This document shows, piece by piece, positions 8,928 through 17,223 of a stretch of 64,000 nt of DNA. Below the pieces are notes generated by a model. The model made no database searches and was not told where the DNA came from. It saw nothing but the letters and a program-made list of their open reading frames with translations. Made by a program: the position numbers and the translations under genes. Source of the DNA: Lachnospiraceae bacterium (GTDB lineage Bacteria; Bacillota; Clostridia; Lachnospirales; Lachnospiraceae); contig CAJTCE010000015.1 of assembly GCA_910574745.1 (NCBI GenBank), positions 16,256 to 80,255 of the forward strand, given 5' to 3'. Within the stretch, counting starts at the first letter, position 1. Every line of letters begins with the position of its first letter.

Positions 8928-10484
8928 ATGCAAAAGGTTATTATTATCGGAGCAGGGCCGGCCGGTCTTACCGCAGGAATTGAATTAATAAAGCAATCCG
9001 GGGATTATGAAGTAATCATTCTGGAGGAAACTCAGGAAATAGGCGGTATTTCCCGGACGGTAAGACATCATGGCAACCGTATGGACATCGGCGGGCATCG
9101 TTTCTTTTCCAAAGATGAAGAGGTTATGAGATGGTGGGAGGAGCTGATGCCCCGTCAGGGAAAGCCCTCTTATGATGATAAGGTATTGGGGAGAAAAGTA
9201 CCGCTAAAAAAGGGAGGACCTGATCCGGAAAAAGAAGATCTTGTCATGTTGACCCGTAACAGGGTTTCCAGAATCTATTACAAAAAGAAATTTTTTGATT
9301 ATCCCGTTAAAATGAATGTCCAGACGATTAAAAATATGGGCTTTGCAACCACAATGGCAGCGGGATTCAGTTACTTAAAATCCGTTCTGGTAAAGAAAAA
9401 AGAAGATTCCCTGGAAAACTTTTATATTAACCGTTTCGGGAAAAAGCTTTACTCCATGTTTTTTGAAGGTTATACAGAGAAGCTTTGGGGGCGGCATCCC
9501 AGAGAAATCGACGCTTCATGGGGAGCCCAGAGAGTAAAGGGATTGTCTGTTGTGGCAATAATCAAAGACGTATTCCGTAAGATGCTTCCCGGAAAGAAAA
9601 ACAACAAAAAAGTGGAGACATCCCTCATAGAGGAATTCTACTATCCGAAATACGGTCCCGGTCAGCTGTGGGAAACTGCGGCGGATAAGTTCGTAGCATT
9701 AGGCGGCAGGCTTGAGAAAGGCTGTCTTGTTACCAACGTAAAGACGAAGGAAGGAAAAGCATACGCTGTTACTTTTGAGAAAGAAGGCAGTAAAGAAGAG
9801 ATTCATGCAGATTATGTTATTTCGTCCATGCCGTTAAAAGATTTGATAGCCGGTATGAATGACGTTCCGCAAAAGATACAAAAATATGCTGCAGGACTTC
9901 CCTATAGGGACTTTGTAACGGTAGGTCTGCTTCTTGATAAATTAAACCTGAAAAATGAGACAAAGTTAAAAACTTTGGGAAATATTGTTCCCGACTGCTG
10001 GATTTATGTGCAGGATGTGGGGGTAAAGCTGGGAAGGATCCAGATTTTTAACAACTGGTCCCCTTATATGGTGGCAAAACCGGAGGATACAGTGTGGATC
10101 GGTTTGGAGTATTTCTGTACGGAAGGCGACAAGTACTGGAAGCTTTCTGAAGAAAAATGGGCAAGGCTTGGGGCTAAAGAACTGGTAAGGATGGGAGTTA
10201 TCGACTCTGCAGACCAGGTTAAGGATTACCACAAGGAAACGGTCAAAAAAGCATATCCGGCATATTTCGATACCTATGACCATATTGATGAGCTTATTGA
10301 ATATCTCAATCAGTTTGAGAATCTCTATTGTATTGGAAGAAACGGACAGCACAGATATAATAATATGGACCATTCCATGGCGACGGCCTTTGAAGCGGTT
10401 CGTAATATTGTGAATGGCATTTCTGACAAGCGAAATGTATGGAATGTCAATACGGAACAGGAATATCATGAGGAGAAGGCCTGA
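8928..10484 (+). CDS. FAD-dependent oxidoreductase, UDP-galactopyranose mutase/amine-oxidase-like
   Basis: 518 residues with an N-terminal Rossmann FAD loop, [13 protein letters not shown] (5-17), followed by a second FAD contact region [22 protein letters not shown]. The C-terminal end [18 protein letters not shown] contacts the flavin in this superfamily. Proteins of this type are common in polysaccharide loci next to nucleotide-sugar genes and are often labelled UDP-galactopyranose mutase-related or protoporphyrinogen-oxidase-like, but the reaction is not established. Co-transcription with the UDP-xylose synthase (12-bp gap) suggests it acts on a nucleotide sugar or lipid-linked sugar of the same branch. 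No signal peptide is present. Confidence 0.8.
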   Translation: MQKVIIIGAGPAGLTAGIELIKQSGDYEVIILEETQEIGGISRTVRHHGNRMDIGGHRFFSKDEEVMRWWEELMPRQGKPSYDDKVLGRKVPLKKGGPDPEKEDLVMLTRNRVSRIYYKKKFFDYPVKMNVQTIKNMGFATTMAAGFSYLKSVLVKKKEDSLENFYINRFGKKLYSMFFEGYTEKLWGRHPREIDASWGAQRVKGLSVVAIIKDVFRKMLPGKKNNKKVETSLIEEFYYPKYGPGQLWETAADKFVALGGRLEKGCLVTNVKTKEGKAYAVTFEKEGSKEEIHADYVISSMPLKDLIAGMNDVPQKIQKYAAGLPYRDFVTVGLLLDKLNLKNETKLKTLGNIVPDCWIYVQDVGVKLGRIQIFNNWSPYMVAKPEDTVWIGLEYFCTEGDKYWKLSEEKWARLGAKELVRMGVIDSADQVKDYHKETVKKAYPAYFDTYDHIDELIEYLNQFENLYCIGRNGQHRYNNMDHSMATAFEAVRNIVNGISDKRNVWNVNTEQEYHEEKA

Positions 10485-10632
10485 CAACCAAAATTCCTAA
10501 TTGTCGACGAATAATGCTTTACAATAGAAAAAGATGATGATACGTTTATTTTATAACCGTGCGGGAAACACAATATTTTGTATAAGAAGAAAAGAGAAAG
10601 CACAAATTATGATAAATGAAATAGAAAAAACA

Positions 10633-10675
10633 GCCTTTAGAGTTTTGTGCGGTTAGCTCTAAAGGCCCTTTTTCT
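10633..10675 (+). terminator. Rho-independent terminator, copy 1 of a duplicated hairpin
   Basis: GCCTTTAGAG (10633-10642) pairs perfectly with CTCTAAAGGC (10657-10666), followed by CCTTTTTC. It ends transcription from the FAD gene about 150 bp upstream. The rest of the 316-bp gap (10485-10800) shows no gene that I can support. The same hairpin, with a similar loop, recurs at 12016-12054 on the other side of the HipA-like cassette. Confidence 0.85.
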
Positions 10676-10758
10676 TTACAACCAGGTCAGATAATTAAAC
10701 TGCGGTCTAAAATATAAAGAAAAATGTCATGGTGTAGGATGAAAGAATAAGGAGGTTA

Positions 10759-10767
10759 TGTTATACT
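10759..10767 (+). promoter_or_regulatory. Extended -10 promoter candidate for the HipA-like cassette
   Basis: TGTTATACT is an extended -10 element (TG-N-TATACT) about 33 bp before ATG 10801. No convincing -35 hexamer is visible at 17 bp, which is tolerated by extended -10 promoters. The cassette therefore seems to carry its own promoter and terminator. Confidence 0.4.
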
Positions 10768-10800
10768 GACTGTAAAGATTATGGAATTGAGGTAACGGGG

Positions 10801-11727
10801 ATGGAAATGGCAGATTTTAATAGATACGAGCAGAACCAAAGAATGTATGGAGGAACTGCGGGGAGAAAAATGGGTATATCTTACAAGGGAAAGAATTATA
10901 TCCTTAAATTTCCCGGAAATTTAAGAGAGCAGGGAATGAAAAATATCCGGCTCAGCTATTCTAACAGTCCGGTGTGCGAGTATATTGGCTCTCAGGTTTA
11001 TCGGATACTTGGTTTTCATGTACATGAAACCATACTTGGTACCCGGAGCGGGAAAACGGTTGTTGCATGTGAGGACTTTTTAAAAGATGAGGAAAAACTT
11101 TATGAGTTTGATAAAATTAAGGTAACATTTGAGCCCCATTTTTTGGATTCAAGCGGAAATGAGACAAATGGAGTAGGAGTAGATTTGTATGAAATCCTTA
11201 TGACGATACAGGAACATCCGTTTTTAAAGGATGTGTCAGGTATTAAGGAACATTTTTGGAATATGTTTGTAGTGGATGCTTTGCTGGGAAACCCTGATAG
11301 AAATAATAGTAATTGGGGGATTGTTGTAAATTCTGATGGAGATAAGCGCATTTCTCCTGTTTATGATAATGGGAATTGCTTAAATTGCAAATGGGATGAG
11401 GAAAAGATGCAAGAGGTGCTTTCGGATGAAAGAAAAATGGAGACGGAAAGTTATAAAGGCCGCAGGTGTATTTTCGAATTGGAAGGGAAAAAGATAAATC
11501 CATATCATGTTATGGAGAGTATGAAATACCCGGAGTGTACTCAGGCTGTGGAAAGGCTTGTTCCTATATTAAAAACCTCCTTTTCTAAAATTAACAGTTT
11601 AATATGGGACATTCCTGTCTTGACAGAAATACAGAAGAAGTTTTATTGTGCAGTTATGGAATGCAGGTATGATAAAGTGTTTGTTCCGCTTTATAATAAA
11701 ATCGCTTGTGGAGATAATGTATGTTAA
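10801..11727 (+). CDS. HipA/CtkA-like serine/threonine kinase
   Basis: 308 residues of the HipA-type kinase fold without the N-terminal HipA subdomain, resembling the compact CtkA-like group. Landmarks are YGGTAGRKMGISY (16-28), candidate ATP lysine in YILKFPGN (K36), SYSNSPVCEYIGS (52-64), catalytic loop DALLGNPDRNNSNWG (159-173, D166) and metal site PVYDNGN (D189). HipA-family kinases phosphorylate translation factors such as tRNA synthetases and act as growth-arresting toxins; CtkA-type proteins are less well understood. A 71-codon gene follows 35 bp later, giving a two-gene layout like a toxin-antitoxin or HipBST-type module, though no HipB-like DNA-binding protein is present. The catalytic residues look intact. 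Confidence 0.85.
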   Translation: MEMADFNRYEQNQRMYGGTAGRKMGISYKGKNYILKFPGNLREQGMKNIRLSYSNSPVCEYIGSQVYRILGFHVHETILGTRSGKTVVACEDFLKDEEKLYEFDKIKVTFEPHFLDSSGNETNGVGVDLYEILMTIQEHPFLKDVSGIKEHFWNMFVVDALLGNPDRNNSNWGIVVNSDGDKRISPVYDNGNCLNCKWDEEKMQEVLSDERKMETESYKGRRCIFELEGKKINPYHVMESMKYPECTQAVERLVPILKTSFSKINSLIWDIPVLTEIQKKFYCAVMECRYDKVFVPLYNKIACGDNVC

Positions 11728-11762
11728 GCTGAAAATACTCAGGAAAGAAAGGGGGAGATAAG

Positions 11763-11978
11763 ATGTATAACGATAGTACAATTGTCCTTCCTGATAACCT
11801 CCCAAATGGATTGCAGAATGATTTTAAAGAATTACAGGAATATTATGATGCAGGTGACTGGCTTCAGTTTGATTTGTTTTTTGAAGCGGTGGAAGCAAGT
11901 GTGAAGGCATATTATCTTTCGGGAAAAATTAGCAGGGAGGAAATGAATATGATTTTTAAAAAATATGGAGTTGCATAA
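11763..11978 (+). CDS. Small acidic partner protein of the HipA-like kinase
   Basis: 71 residues, helical and acidic in the centre (LQEYYDAGDWLQFDLFFEA), ending MIFKKYGVA. ATG 11763 follows a strong GGGGGAGA site. It has no helix-turn-helix that I can see, so it is not an obvious HipB. Its fixed position immediately after the kinase suggests a modulator, antitoxin or substrate of the kinase; that role is inference. A terminator starts 38 bp after its stop. Confidence 0.65.
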   Translation: MYNDSTIVLPDNLPNGLQNDFKELQEYYDAGDWLQFDLFFEAVEASVKAYYLSGKISREEMNMIFKKYGVA

Positions 11979-12015
11979 TGAATAAACTTGGTATATGAAA
12001 AGCAAAGAAAAAACA

Positions 12016-12054
12016 GCCTTTAGAGCTCTATGCGGTCAGCTCGAAAGGCGTTTT
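12016..12054. terminator. Bidirectional terminator, copy 2 of the duplicated hairpin
   Basis: GCCTTTAGAGCT (12016-12027) pairs with AGCTCGAAAGGC (12038-12049), flanked by GTTTTT on the plus side and by AAAAAAC on the other, so it can stop both the HipA-like cassette (+) and the convergent reductase gene (-). It shares most of about 44 bp with the terminator at 10633-10675, including the TGCGGT loop and the preceding AAAAAACA. Confidence 0.85.
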
Positions 12055-12075
12055 TATGCTTATAGTACTATTCAA

Positions 12076-13053
12076 TTACTCATTGGAAACCGTTTCCATT
12101 TCCGCTACCATATCCCTTAAGGTATCCTCCAAAGAGATTTCCGGTTTCCAGTTAAGCTCTTTTGCTATTTTGTCGTTTGAACCAATGATGATGCGGTTGT
12201 CATCAGGACGGACAAACTCGGGATTAACCTTAGTTCTGATATCGGTTTCTGTTATGGTCCCCACAATTTCTATGATATCTGACAAAGGAATGCCCTTACC
12301 GGAACAGATATTGTAGATTTCTCCGGGGGTTCCTTCGGTAAGAAGGAGATAATAAGCCCTGACTACATCTCTTACATCTACAAAATCCCTGATGATCGTA
12401 GTATCGCCTGTTTCAATAATGCCGGCTTTGGCCCCGCTGTCCTTGATGTTTAAAATCCTTCTGATAAAGCTGGGAACTACAAAGCGTTCATCCTGCCAGG
12501 GACCTATATGATTAAAGGAACGGGTCAGGATAATATTAAGATGATAATGATCCACAAAAACCTTGGACAACATTTCCTGGGACACCCGGGCTACCGCATA
12601 AGGACTGACCGGCGTTAAATGCATATCCTCCCTGAGAGGGAGCTGCTCCTTTGAAACATTGCCGTATTCTTCGGAAGAGCCGATGGACAAAACGCGGGAT
12701 GCCATGCCGGCTTCCTTTAATGCGCTTGTAAGGTTTAAGAAAATATTGGTATTGTTTACAAAGCAGTCTTCCGGATGCTGCCAGCTGTAGGCAACGCTGC
12801 TGAAGGAAGCCAGATGCAGAATATAATCCGGGACAAATTCCGTCAGGACGGTTTTTAATTCATCGCTGTTTAATAAATTGACTTTTTTAAACCGGATATT
12901 GATTTTATCCGCATATATGGAACAATCAAAGGCGGGCTCTTTAATATCGATGCCGCAGACTTCAAAAGATTCCGGACGTTCGTATAGATATTGCAGAAAA
13001 TGTCTGCCTACAAAACCGGAAAAACCGGTAATCAAAAATTTTTTGCTATTCAT
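12076..13053 (-). CDS. GDP-4-keto-6-deoxy-D-mannose reductase-like epimerase/dehydratase
   Basis: 325 residues from the ATG at 13053, which has an AGAGAGG site 7 bases upstream; a TTG 24 bp further out is less likely. It is an extended short-chain dehydrogenase with NAD(P) loop ITGFSGFVGRH, SIGSSEEYG, catalytic PYAVARVSQE (YxxxR, where Lys is usual) and RSFNHIGPWQ, which is characteristic of Rmd-type reductases. Rmd reduces the product of GDP-mannose 4,6-dehydratase to GDP-D-rhamnose. The dehydratase gene lies divergently 221 bp away, so the two complete a GDP-6-deoxyhexose route. The Arg at the usual catalytic Lys position is worth checking; the exact product could also be another 6-deoxyhexose. 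Confidence 0.82.
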   Translation of the reverse strand: MNSKKFLITGFSGFVGRHFLQYLYERPESFEVCGIDIKEPAFDCSIYADKINIRFKKVNLLNSDELKTVLTEFVPDYILHLASFSSVAYSWQHPEDCFVNNTNIFLNLTSALKEAGMASRVLSIGSSEEYGNVSKEQLPLREDMHLTPVSPYAVARVSQEMLSKVFVDHYHLNIILTRSFNHIGPWQDERFVVPSFIRRILNIKDSGAKAGIIETGDTTIIRDFVDVRDVVRAYYLLLTEGTPGEIYNICSGKGIPLSDIIEIVGTITETDIRTKVNPEFVRPDDNRIIIGSNDKIAKELNWKPEISLEDTLRDMVAEMETVSNE

Positions 13054-13097
13054 GTATTTTTCCTCTCTTACATGCAAAATGCAATAAACACTATCAT

Positions 13098-13233
13098 TTT
13101 ATTATAGAACCTTGAATAAATCAAGTGCATGAACATAAAGCGGGTCTTAAAATTATCTTAAAATAACGTGGAAATCCATGGCGATGGAAGAAGTTTCCTG
13201 AAAGCCTTGATTTATTTTAGGTTCTATAATAAA
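13098..13233. promoter_or_regulatory. Divergent promoter region framed by a 28-bp inverted repeat
   Basis: 13098-13125 and 13206-13233 are inverted copies of one 28-bp sequence differing at about two positions, separated by 80 bp. Each arm carries a TATAAT box pointing outward (minus strand at 13101-13106, plus strand at 13225-13230) with TTGATT 12 bp before it. The left arm reads toward the reductase and the right arm toward the dehydratase. The design gives both genes the same promoter/operator and suggests joint control by one regulator, or a cruciform structure. The TTGATT-TATAAT spacing is too short for a standard -35, so an activator or another -35 may be needed. Confidence 0.6.
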
Positions 13234-13274
13234 ATTATCACAGTTGTTTATACTGTATATTATGGAGGAAATAA

Positions 13275-14312
13275 GTGAGAATGAAAAATGCGTTGATTAC
13301 AGGAATTAATGGTCAGGACGGCTCGTATCTGGCGGAATTGTTGTTGGAAAAAGGATACAATGTATATGGTATCATGAGACGTAAGTCCGTTGTGGATTAC
13401 GGCAATGTAGAGCACATTAAAGATAAAATCAAATTTATATATGCGGATATGACAGATGTGGTATCTTTGGTAAATGCCATGAAGGTTTCCGATGCGGATG
13501 AGGTATACAATCTGGCGGCACAGTCCTTTGTGGCTACGTCATGGGAGCAGCCGCTGGCAACGGCACAGATTGATGCATTAGGCGTTACCAATATGTTAGA
13601 GGCAATCCGTATGGTAAAGCCCTCCTGTAAATTTTATCAGGCGTCCACTTCCGAGATGTTCGGTTTAGTGCAGGAGATTCCCCAGAAGGAGACCACGCCT
13701 TTTTATCCCAGAAGCCCTTACGGCGTTGCGAAGGTATACGGACATTGGATTACCAAAAACTACAGGGAAAGCTATGATATGTTTGCCTGCAGCGGAATCC
13801 TTTTCAACCATGAATCCGAGAGAAGAGGAAAAGAATTCGTTACCCGTAAGATTACCGATGCGGTGGCAAGGATCAAGTTAGGCGTACAGGATCATGTAGA
13901 GCTGGGCAATTTAAGCTCAAAGCGTGACTGGGGCCATTCCAAGGATTATGTTTACGCTATGTGGCTGATGCTGCAGCAGGATACTGCTGATGATTATGTA
14001 GTGGCAACAGGAGAGACAAGAACCGTAAGGGAATTTGTAGAAACAGCTTTTGCCAAAGCGGGAATTGAAGTGGAATTTTCCGGCGAAGGCATGAATGAAA
14101 TCGGAACGGATAAGGCGACCGGTAAGGTGGTAGTAAAGGTTAATCCCGACTTCTTCCGTCCCGCAGAGGTGGACATCCTCATCGGGGATCCTACAAAGGC
14201 GGATACCGTGTTAGGCTGGGAAAGACAGATTAAGTTTGACGAGCTGGTTGAACGTATGGTAAAAAATGATTTGGAATTAGTGGAAAAAGAAATCGCTTAC
14301 AACAACCTGTAG
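13275..14312 (+). CDS. gmd: GDP-mannose 4,6-dehydratase
   Basis: 345 residues from GTG 13275, or 343 from ATG 13281; the GGAGGA site at 13264 is 5 and 11 bases away respectively, so GTG is favoured by spacing and ATG by family convention (MKNALITG). Signatures are the NADP loop ITGINGQDGSYLAELL, MRRKS, NLAAQSFV, the catalytic STSEMFG with PRSPYGVAKVYGHW (YxxxK), and the FNHESERRGKEFVTRKI loop specific to this family. It makes GDP-4-keto-6-deoxy-D-mannose, the substrate of the divergent reductase. No mannose-1-phosphate guanylyltransferase is in the window, so GDP-mannose must come from elsewhere in the genome. Confidence 0.95.
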   Translation: MRMKNALITGINGQDGSYLAELLLEKGYNVYGIMRRKSVVDYGNVEHIKDKIKFIYADMTDVVSLVNAMKVSDADEVYNLAAQSFVATSWEQPLATAQIDALGVTNMLEAIRMVKPSCKFYQASTSEMFGLVQEIPQKETTPFYPRSPYGVAKVYGHWITKNYRESYDMFACSGILFNHESERRGKEFVTRKITDAVARIKLGVQDHVELGNLSSKRDWGHSKDYVYAMWLMLQQDTADDYVVATGETRTVREFVETAFAKAGIEVEFSGEGMNEIGTDKATGKVVVKVNPDFFRPAEVDILIGDPTKADTVLGWERQIKFDELVERMVKNDLELVEKEIAYNNL

Positions 14313-14343
14313 GCTATGATTGCAAAGGACTGTTGAATGGATC

Positions 14344-14385
14344 ATATGCATATATATCGCAGTTTGGATATATATGCATATTTTT
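14344..14385 (+). terminator. Long A+T-rich terminator hairpin after gmd
   Basis: ATATGCATATATAT (14344-14357) pairs perfectly with ATATATATGCATAT (14368-14381) over 14 bp around a 10-base loop, followed by TTTTC. It stands 31 bp after the gmd stop and separates gmd from the membrane-protein gene at 14491. Confidence 0.75.
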
Positions 14386-14490
14386 CTTGATTGGGCAGTT
14401 TACTCCGGTAAGGGGAATACTTCTTCATGCACCTATGGAAGGCGGAACGGATAGGGGTAACCGGAACTACGGTAGGACAAAGGTGGATTT

Positions 14491-15492
14491 ATGACAGCTG
14501 CGAACTTTATTTTAAGCCTTTTTTGTATATTTGAAATCATCTGTGTACCGGCGATTTTTCTTCACGCAGGGCTTTTGGGCCTGATAGCGCTTTTTCTGCT
14601 TTTGCTGGCTGTATTTGTGTTTGTGCTTTGGAAAATGAAAAGGCTGCCCCGGCAGGGAAATGGCAAAGAGCAGAAGAGAGAGGGCGTAACCGGAAAGAAG
14701 ATAAGCGCTTTGGGAGAAAAATTGCGGGTTCTGTGCATCCTTAGCATTCTGTTCCAGCTTGCTTTAGTAGTTTTTTACAGACATACGGATGATGACGACG
14801 CGTGGTATTTAGGCCTTGCGGTTTCCGCTTATGAGACGGGGGAAATGTTTGCCTACTCCCCTTATACGGGAGATGCCATGGAATTATCAGACGGAGGGGA
14901 TTACGTACTTTCGCCCCTTCCGATTTTGTGGGCGGCGCTGGGAAAGCTGTTTCACATTCATCCCACTATTCTGGCCCATGCCATTGTGCCTGTATTTATG
15001 CTCTTGTGGGCTTATTACGTTTACTGGCTGTTAGGCAAACGGTTATTTGGAGGAAAAAACGAAAGCGCAGGGGCGTATGCCTTCTGGCTGTTTATGAATG
15101 TTTTGAATCTTTTCGGATTCTATTCCACAAGGACAAGCGGCACTTTTCTTTTATTTAGAAGCTGGCAGGGGAAAGCGGTATTCTGCGCTATTTTAGTACC
15201 TTGTCTGTTTTATTATTTTTTAGGACTTTTGAAAAGCCAGAGCCAGAGAGAAAGGGAACTGACTGAGAATGAAGCGCTCATAAATGAAAAACAGGAGTTG
15301 TCAGGAATTTATCTGACCATGGGCGCAGGATGCCTGGCGTCTTTTTCGGCGGCGTCTTTAATGCCTTTGCTTTTGTTTGCCATGGCTTTGACTTACGCCA
15401 TAGCAACGCGTTCTGTCAAGATTCCTCTTAAAATGTGCGGGGCTGCCATACCGAATGTGATTCTGGCGGGGATTTATGTACTTTTTCTGTAA
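14491..15492 (+). CDS. Polytopic membrane protein, DUF6077-like N-terminal part (possibly split gene)
   Basis: 333 residues. Two helices at 5-45, a charged cytoplasmic stretch, then about six more helices. The loop DDDDAWYLGLAVSAYETG followed by YSPYTG and SPLPILWAALGKLFHIHP resembles the external loop of large GT-C-like membrane proteins; the same plan (TSGDDVLETALTAVKSG, SPYTG) occurs in the 482-residue protein at 22771-24219. It stops inside a hydrophobic helix (GIYVLFL, then TAA) and another hydrophobic gene begins 101 bp later in a different frame. Intact relatives would be expected to have both parts in one chain, so this may be a decayed or split gene. Role in the polysaccharide pathway is presumed from position. 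Confidence 0.6.
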   Translation: MTAANFILSLFCIFEIICVPAIFLHAGLLGLIALFLLLLAVFVFVLWKMKRLPRQGNGKEQKREGVTGKKISALGEKLRVLCILSILFQLALVVFYRHTDDDDAWYLGLAVSAYETGEMFAYSPYTGDAMELSDGGDYVLSPLPILWAALGKLFHIHPTILAHAIVPVFMLLWAYYVYWLLGKRLFGGKNESAGAYAFWLFMNVLNLFGFYSTRTSGTFLLFRSWQGKAVFCAILVPCLFYYFLGLLKSQSQRERELTENEALINEKQELSGIYLTMGAGCLASFSAASLMPLLLFAMALTYAIATRSVKIPLKMCGAAIPNVILAGIYVLFL

Positions 15493-15593
15493 AATGCGCA
15501 ATTTGTCATTTATGGATTTGATAAGTGCAGCGGAGTAATAAAACCGAAATCAATGTAGAGATAAGTCATACAGTAAAACAGGGATAATATGAT

Positions 15594-16346
15594 ATGAATT
15601 ACATTACCAATCTTTTTAAACTTTATGCAGGAAACGGCGTTCTCATGTGCTTGTATCTGGCCGCATGGGGCATTATTGCAGTTTTAGAAAAGAAAAAAGA
15701 GAATCAAACAGCCTTTGCTTTCAGCGCATGGTATCTGCCTCTCGTAATTGTGAATCCCCTTGTGGGAATGATTTTGGAACGGTTAAATATGCTGCCAGAA
15801 AGAATTGTGCGTATTTATTGGCTCCTGCCGGTATTCTTTTTAATAGCTTATGGAGGAGCGCTTCTGGTTCAAGGGGCGGAGCAAAGGTTCAGAATGGGAA
15901 CTTTGGCTGCGGCTGTTATTGTAATGGGCCTGGTCTTTGCCGGGAATCCTATTGTAACGAGAGAAAATTTTGTAAAGGCGGAAAATATTTATAAGCTGCC
16001 GGACGGCGTGATCCAGATTGTGGATATGATAAACGAAGACGCCGGAAGTGGCGGGGGAGAACGAAGGGCGGCGATGCCCTTGGGCCTGTCCACCTATGCA
16101 AGGCAGTATGACGGAACCCTTCCCATGCTTTACGGAAGATACCCGGAGGACGACAAGGCTACGGAAGTATACGAAATGATGCAGTGGCCAAGCGTGCCTG
16201 TGGGACAGGTAAGAGAAAGGGCAAAGGAGGAAGGCTGCCGCTATCTGGTGCTGGATGAGACAAAGGAATGGACGGATATGCCGGGGGAAGACCTGCTGGA
16301 ATTTGTAGGAAGCTATGGCAGCTATTGCCTGTATCGGTTAAATTAG
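15594..16346 (+). CDS. Membrane protein with extracytoplasmic tail, likely second half of the 14491 gene
   Basis: 250 residues: about four helices (15-110) and then a soluble domain of about 130 residues ending FVGSYGSYCLYRLN. The tail pattern (NIYKLPDGVIQIVDMI, later RYLVLDETKEW) matches the C-terminal soluble domain of the DUF6077-like protein at 22771 (IADDLRLNGYDTM, CNLIVAYKEG, ASYMVYE). ATG 15594 has only a weak ribosome site, and the upstream 101 bp contain stops in all nearby frames. It is either a separately translated partner of the 14491 product or the 3' part of a broken gene. Confidence 0.55.
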   Translation: MNYITNLFKLYAGNGVLMCLYLAAWGIIAVLEKKKENQTAFAFSAWYLPLVIVNPLVGMILERLNMLPERIVRIYWLLPVFFLIAYGGALLVQGAEQRFRMGTLAAAVIVMGLVFAGNPIVTRENFVKAENIYKLPDGVIQIVDMINEDAGSGGGERRAAMPLGLSTYARQYDGTLPMLYGRYPEDDKATEVYEMMQWPSVPVGQVRERAKEEGCRYLVLDETKEWTDMPGEDLLEFVGSYGSYCLYRLN

Positions 16347-16353
16347 GTATAAT
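16325..16353 (+). promoter_or_regulatory. Strong promoter for the wzm-wzt operon
   Basis: TTGCCT (16325-16330) and a perfect TATAAT (16348-16353) are separated by exactly 17 bp. The -35 lies inside the last codons of the preceding gene and the predicted start is about 50 bp before ATG 16411. This gives the exporter genes their own transcript start. Confidence 0.6.
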
Positions 16354-16410
16354 AATACAGTTAAGGTTTTTTGGCGAAAATATAGGAAGAAAGTATAGAG
16401 AGAAAAAAGA

Positions 16411-17214
16411 ATGGAATTGATACGAGATCTTTATCGGAACAAACGTCTGATATTGAAGCTTTCCAAAAATGATTTTAAAACCAGATTTGCAGGCTCTTAT
16501 CTGGGAATTATCTGGGCCTTTATTCAGCCGGTGGTAACGGTGGTGGTATACTGGTTTGTATTTGAAAAAGGATTAAAAGTAGGAAATACGGTTACAAAGG
16601 ACGGACTTGCCGTTCCCTTTGTGCTTTGGCTGACCTCCGGTCTGGTTCCCTGGTTTTTCTTTTCGGAGGCTCTTAATAACGGAACCAATGCTTTGATCGA
16701 ATATAAGTATCTGGTGCAGAAGGTTGTGTTTAATATATCGGTACTGCCGGTTATTAAAATATTATCCGCATTATATGTGCATGTTTTTTTTGTGGCTTTT
16801 ACGGTTGTTTTATTTGCCTGCTACGGGAATTTCCCGGATTTGTACATGCTGCAGATTGTTTATTATTCCTTCTGTATGTTTGTGCTGGTGCTGGCGTTAT
16901 GCTACTTTACCAGCGCTGTTGTGGTGTTTTTCAAGGATCTGACCCAGATTATCAACATTATTTTGCAGGTGGGTATGTGGGCGACGCCTATTATGTGGCA
17001 GTTGGGGATCGTAGATGCAAAATGGCAGTTTTTCTTTAAGCTGAATCCTATTTATTATATTGTAAACGGATACAGGGAGGCTTTTATCGACAAGGTGTGG
17101 TTCTTTGAGGAATGGAAGCTGACGCTGTATTTCTGGATAGTTGTGGCGGCTCTGTTTGCCTTTGGCAGCTTTGTGTTTAAGAGGCTGAAGGTTCATTTTG
17201 CGGATGTGTTATAG
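16411..17214 (+). CDS. wzm: ABC-2 polysaccharide export permease (Wzm/TagG type)
   Basis: 267 residues with an amphipathic N-terminal segment (IRDLYRNKRLILKLSKNDFK) and six hydrophobic helices. Family marks include FAGSYLGIIWAFIQPVV near 30-46, SGLVPWFFFSEAL and LNPIYYIVNGYREAF near the C terminus. It forms the membrane channel that moves completed, lipid-linked polysaccharide across the membrane. The ATPase partner follows after 9 bp. The ABC route means that chains are finished in the cytoplasm before export, unlike Wzx/Wzy polymerisation, and no Wzy-like polymerase is required. Confidence 0.93.
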   Translation: MELIRDLYRNKRLILKLSKNDFKTRFAGSYLGIIWAFIQPVVTVVVYWFVFEKGLKVGNTVTKDGLAVPFVLWLTSGLVPWFFFSEALNNGTNALIEYKYLVQKVVFNISVLPVIKILSALYVHVFFVAFTVVLFACYGNFPDLYMLQIVYYSFCMFVLVLALCYFTSAVVVFFKDLTQIINIILQVGMWATPIMWQLGIVDAKWQFFFKLNPIYYIVNGYREAFIDKVWFFEEWKLTLYFWIVVAALFAFGSFVFKRLKVHFADVL

Positions 17215-17223
17215 GAGGAAGCC

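Noticed and set aside
13098..13233. Insertion-sequence ends flanking the divergent promoter region
   Set aside because: The 28-bp arms resemble terminal repeats, but only 80 bp lie between them, no target-site duplication is visible and each arm holds a promoter-like box, so a regulatory role is more likely than a mobile element (a MITE remnant remains possible).
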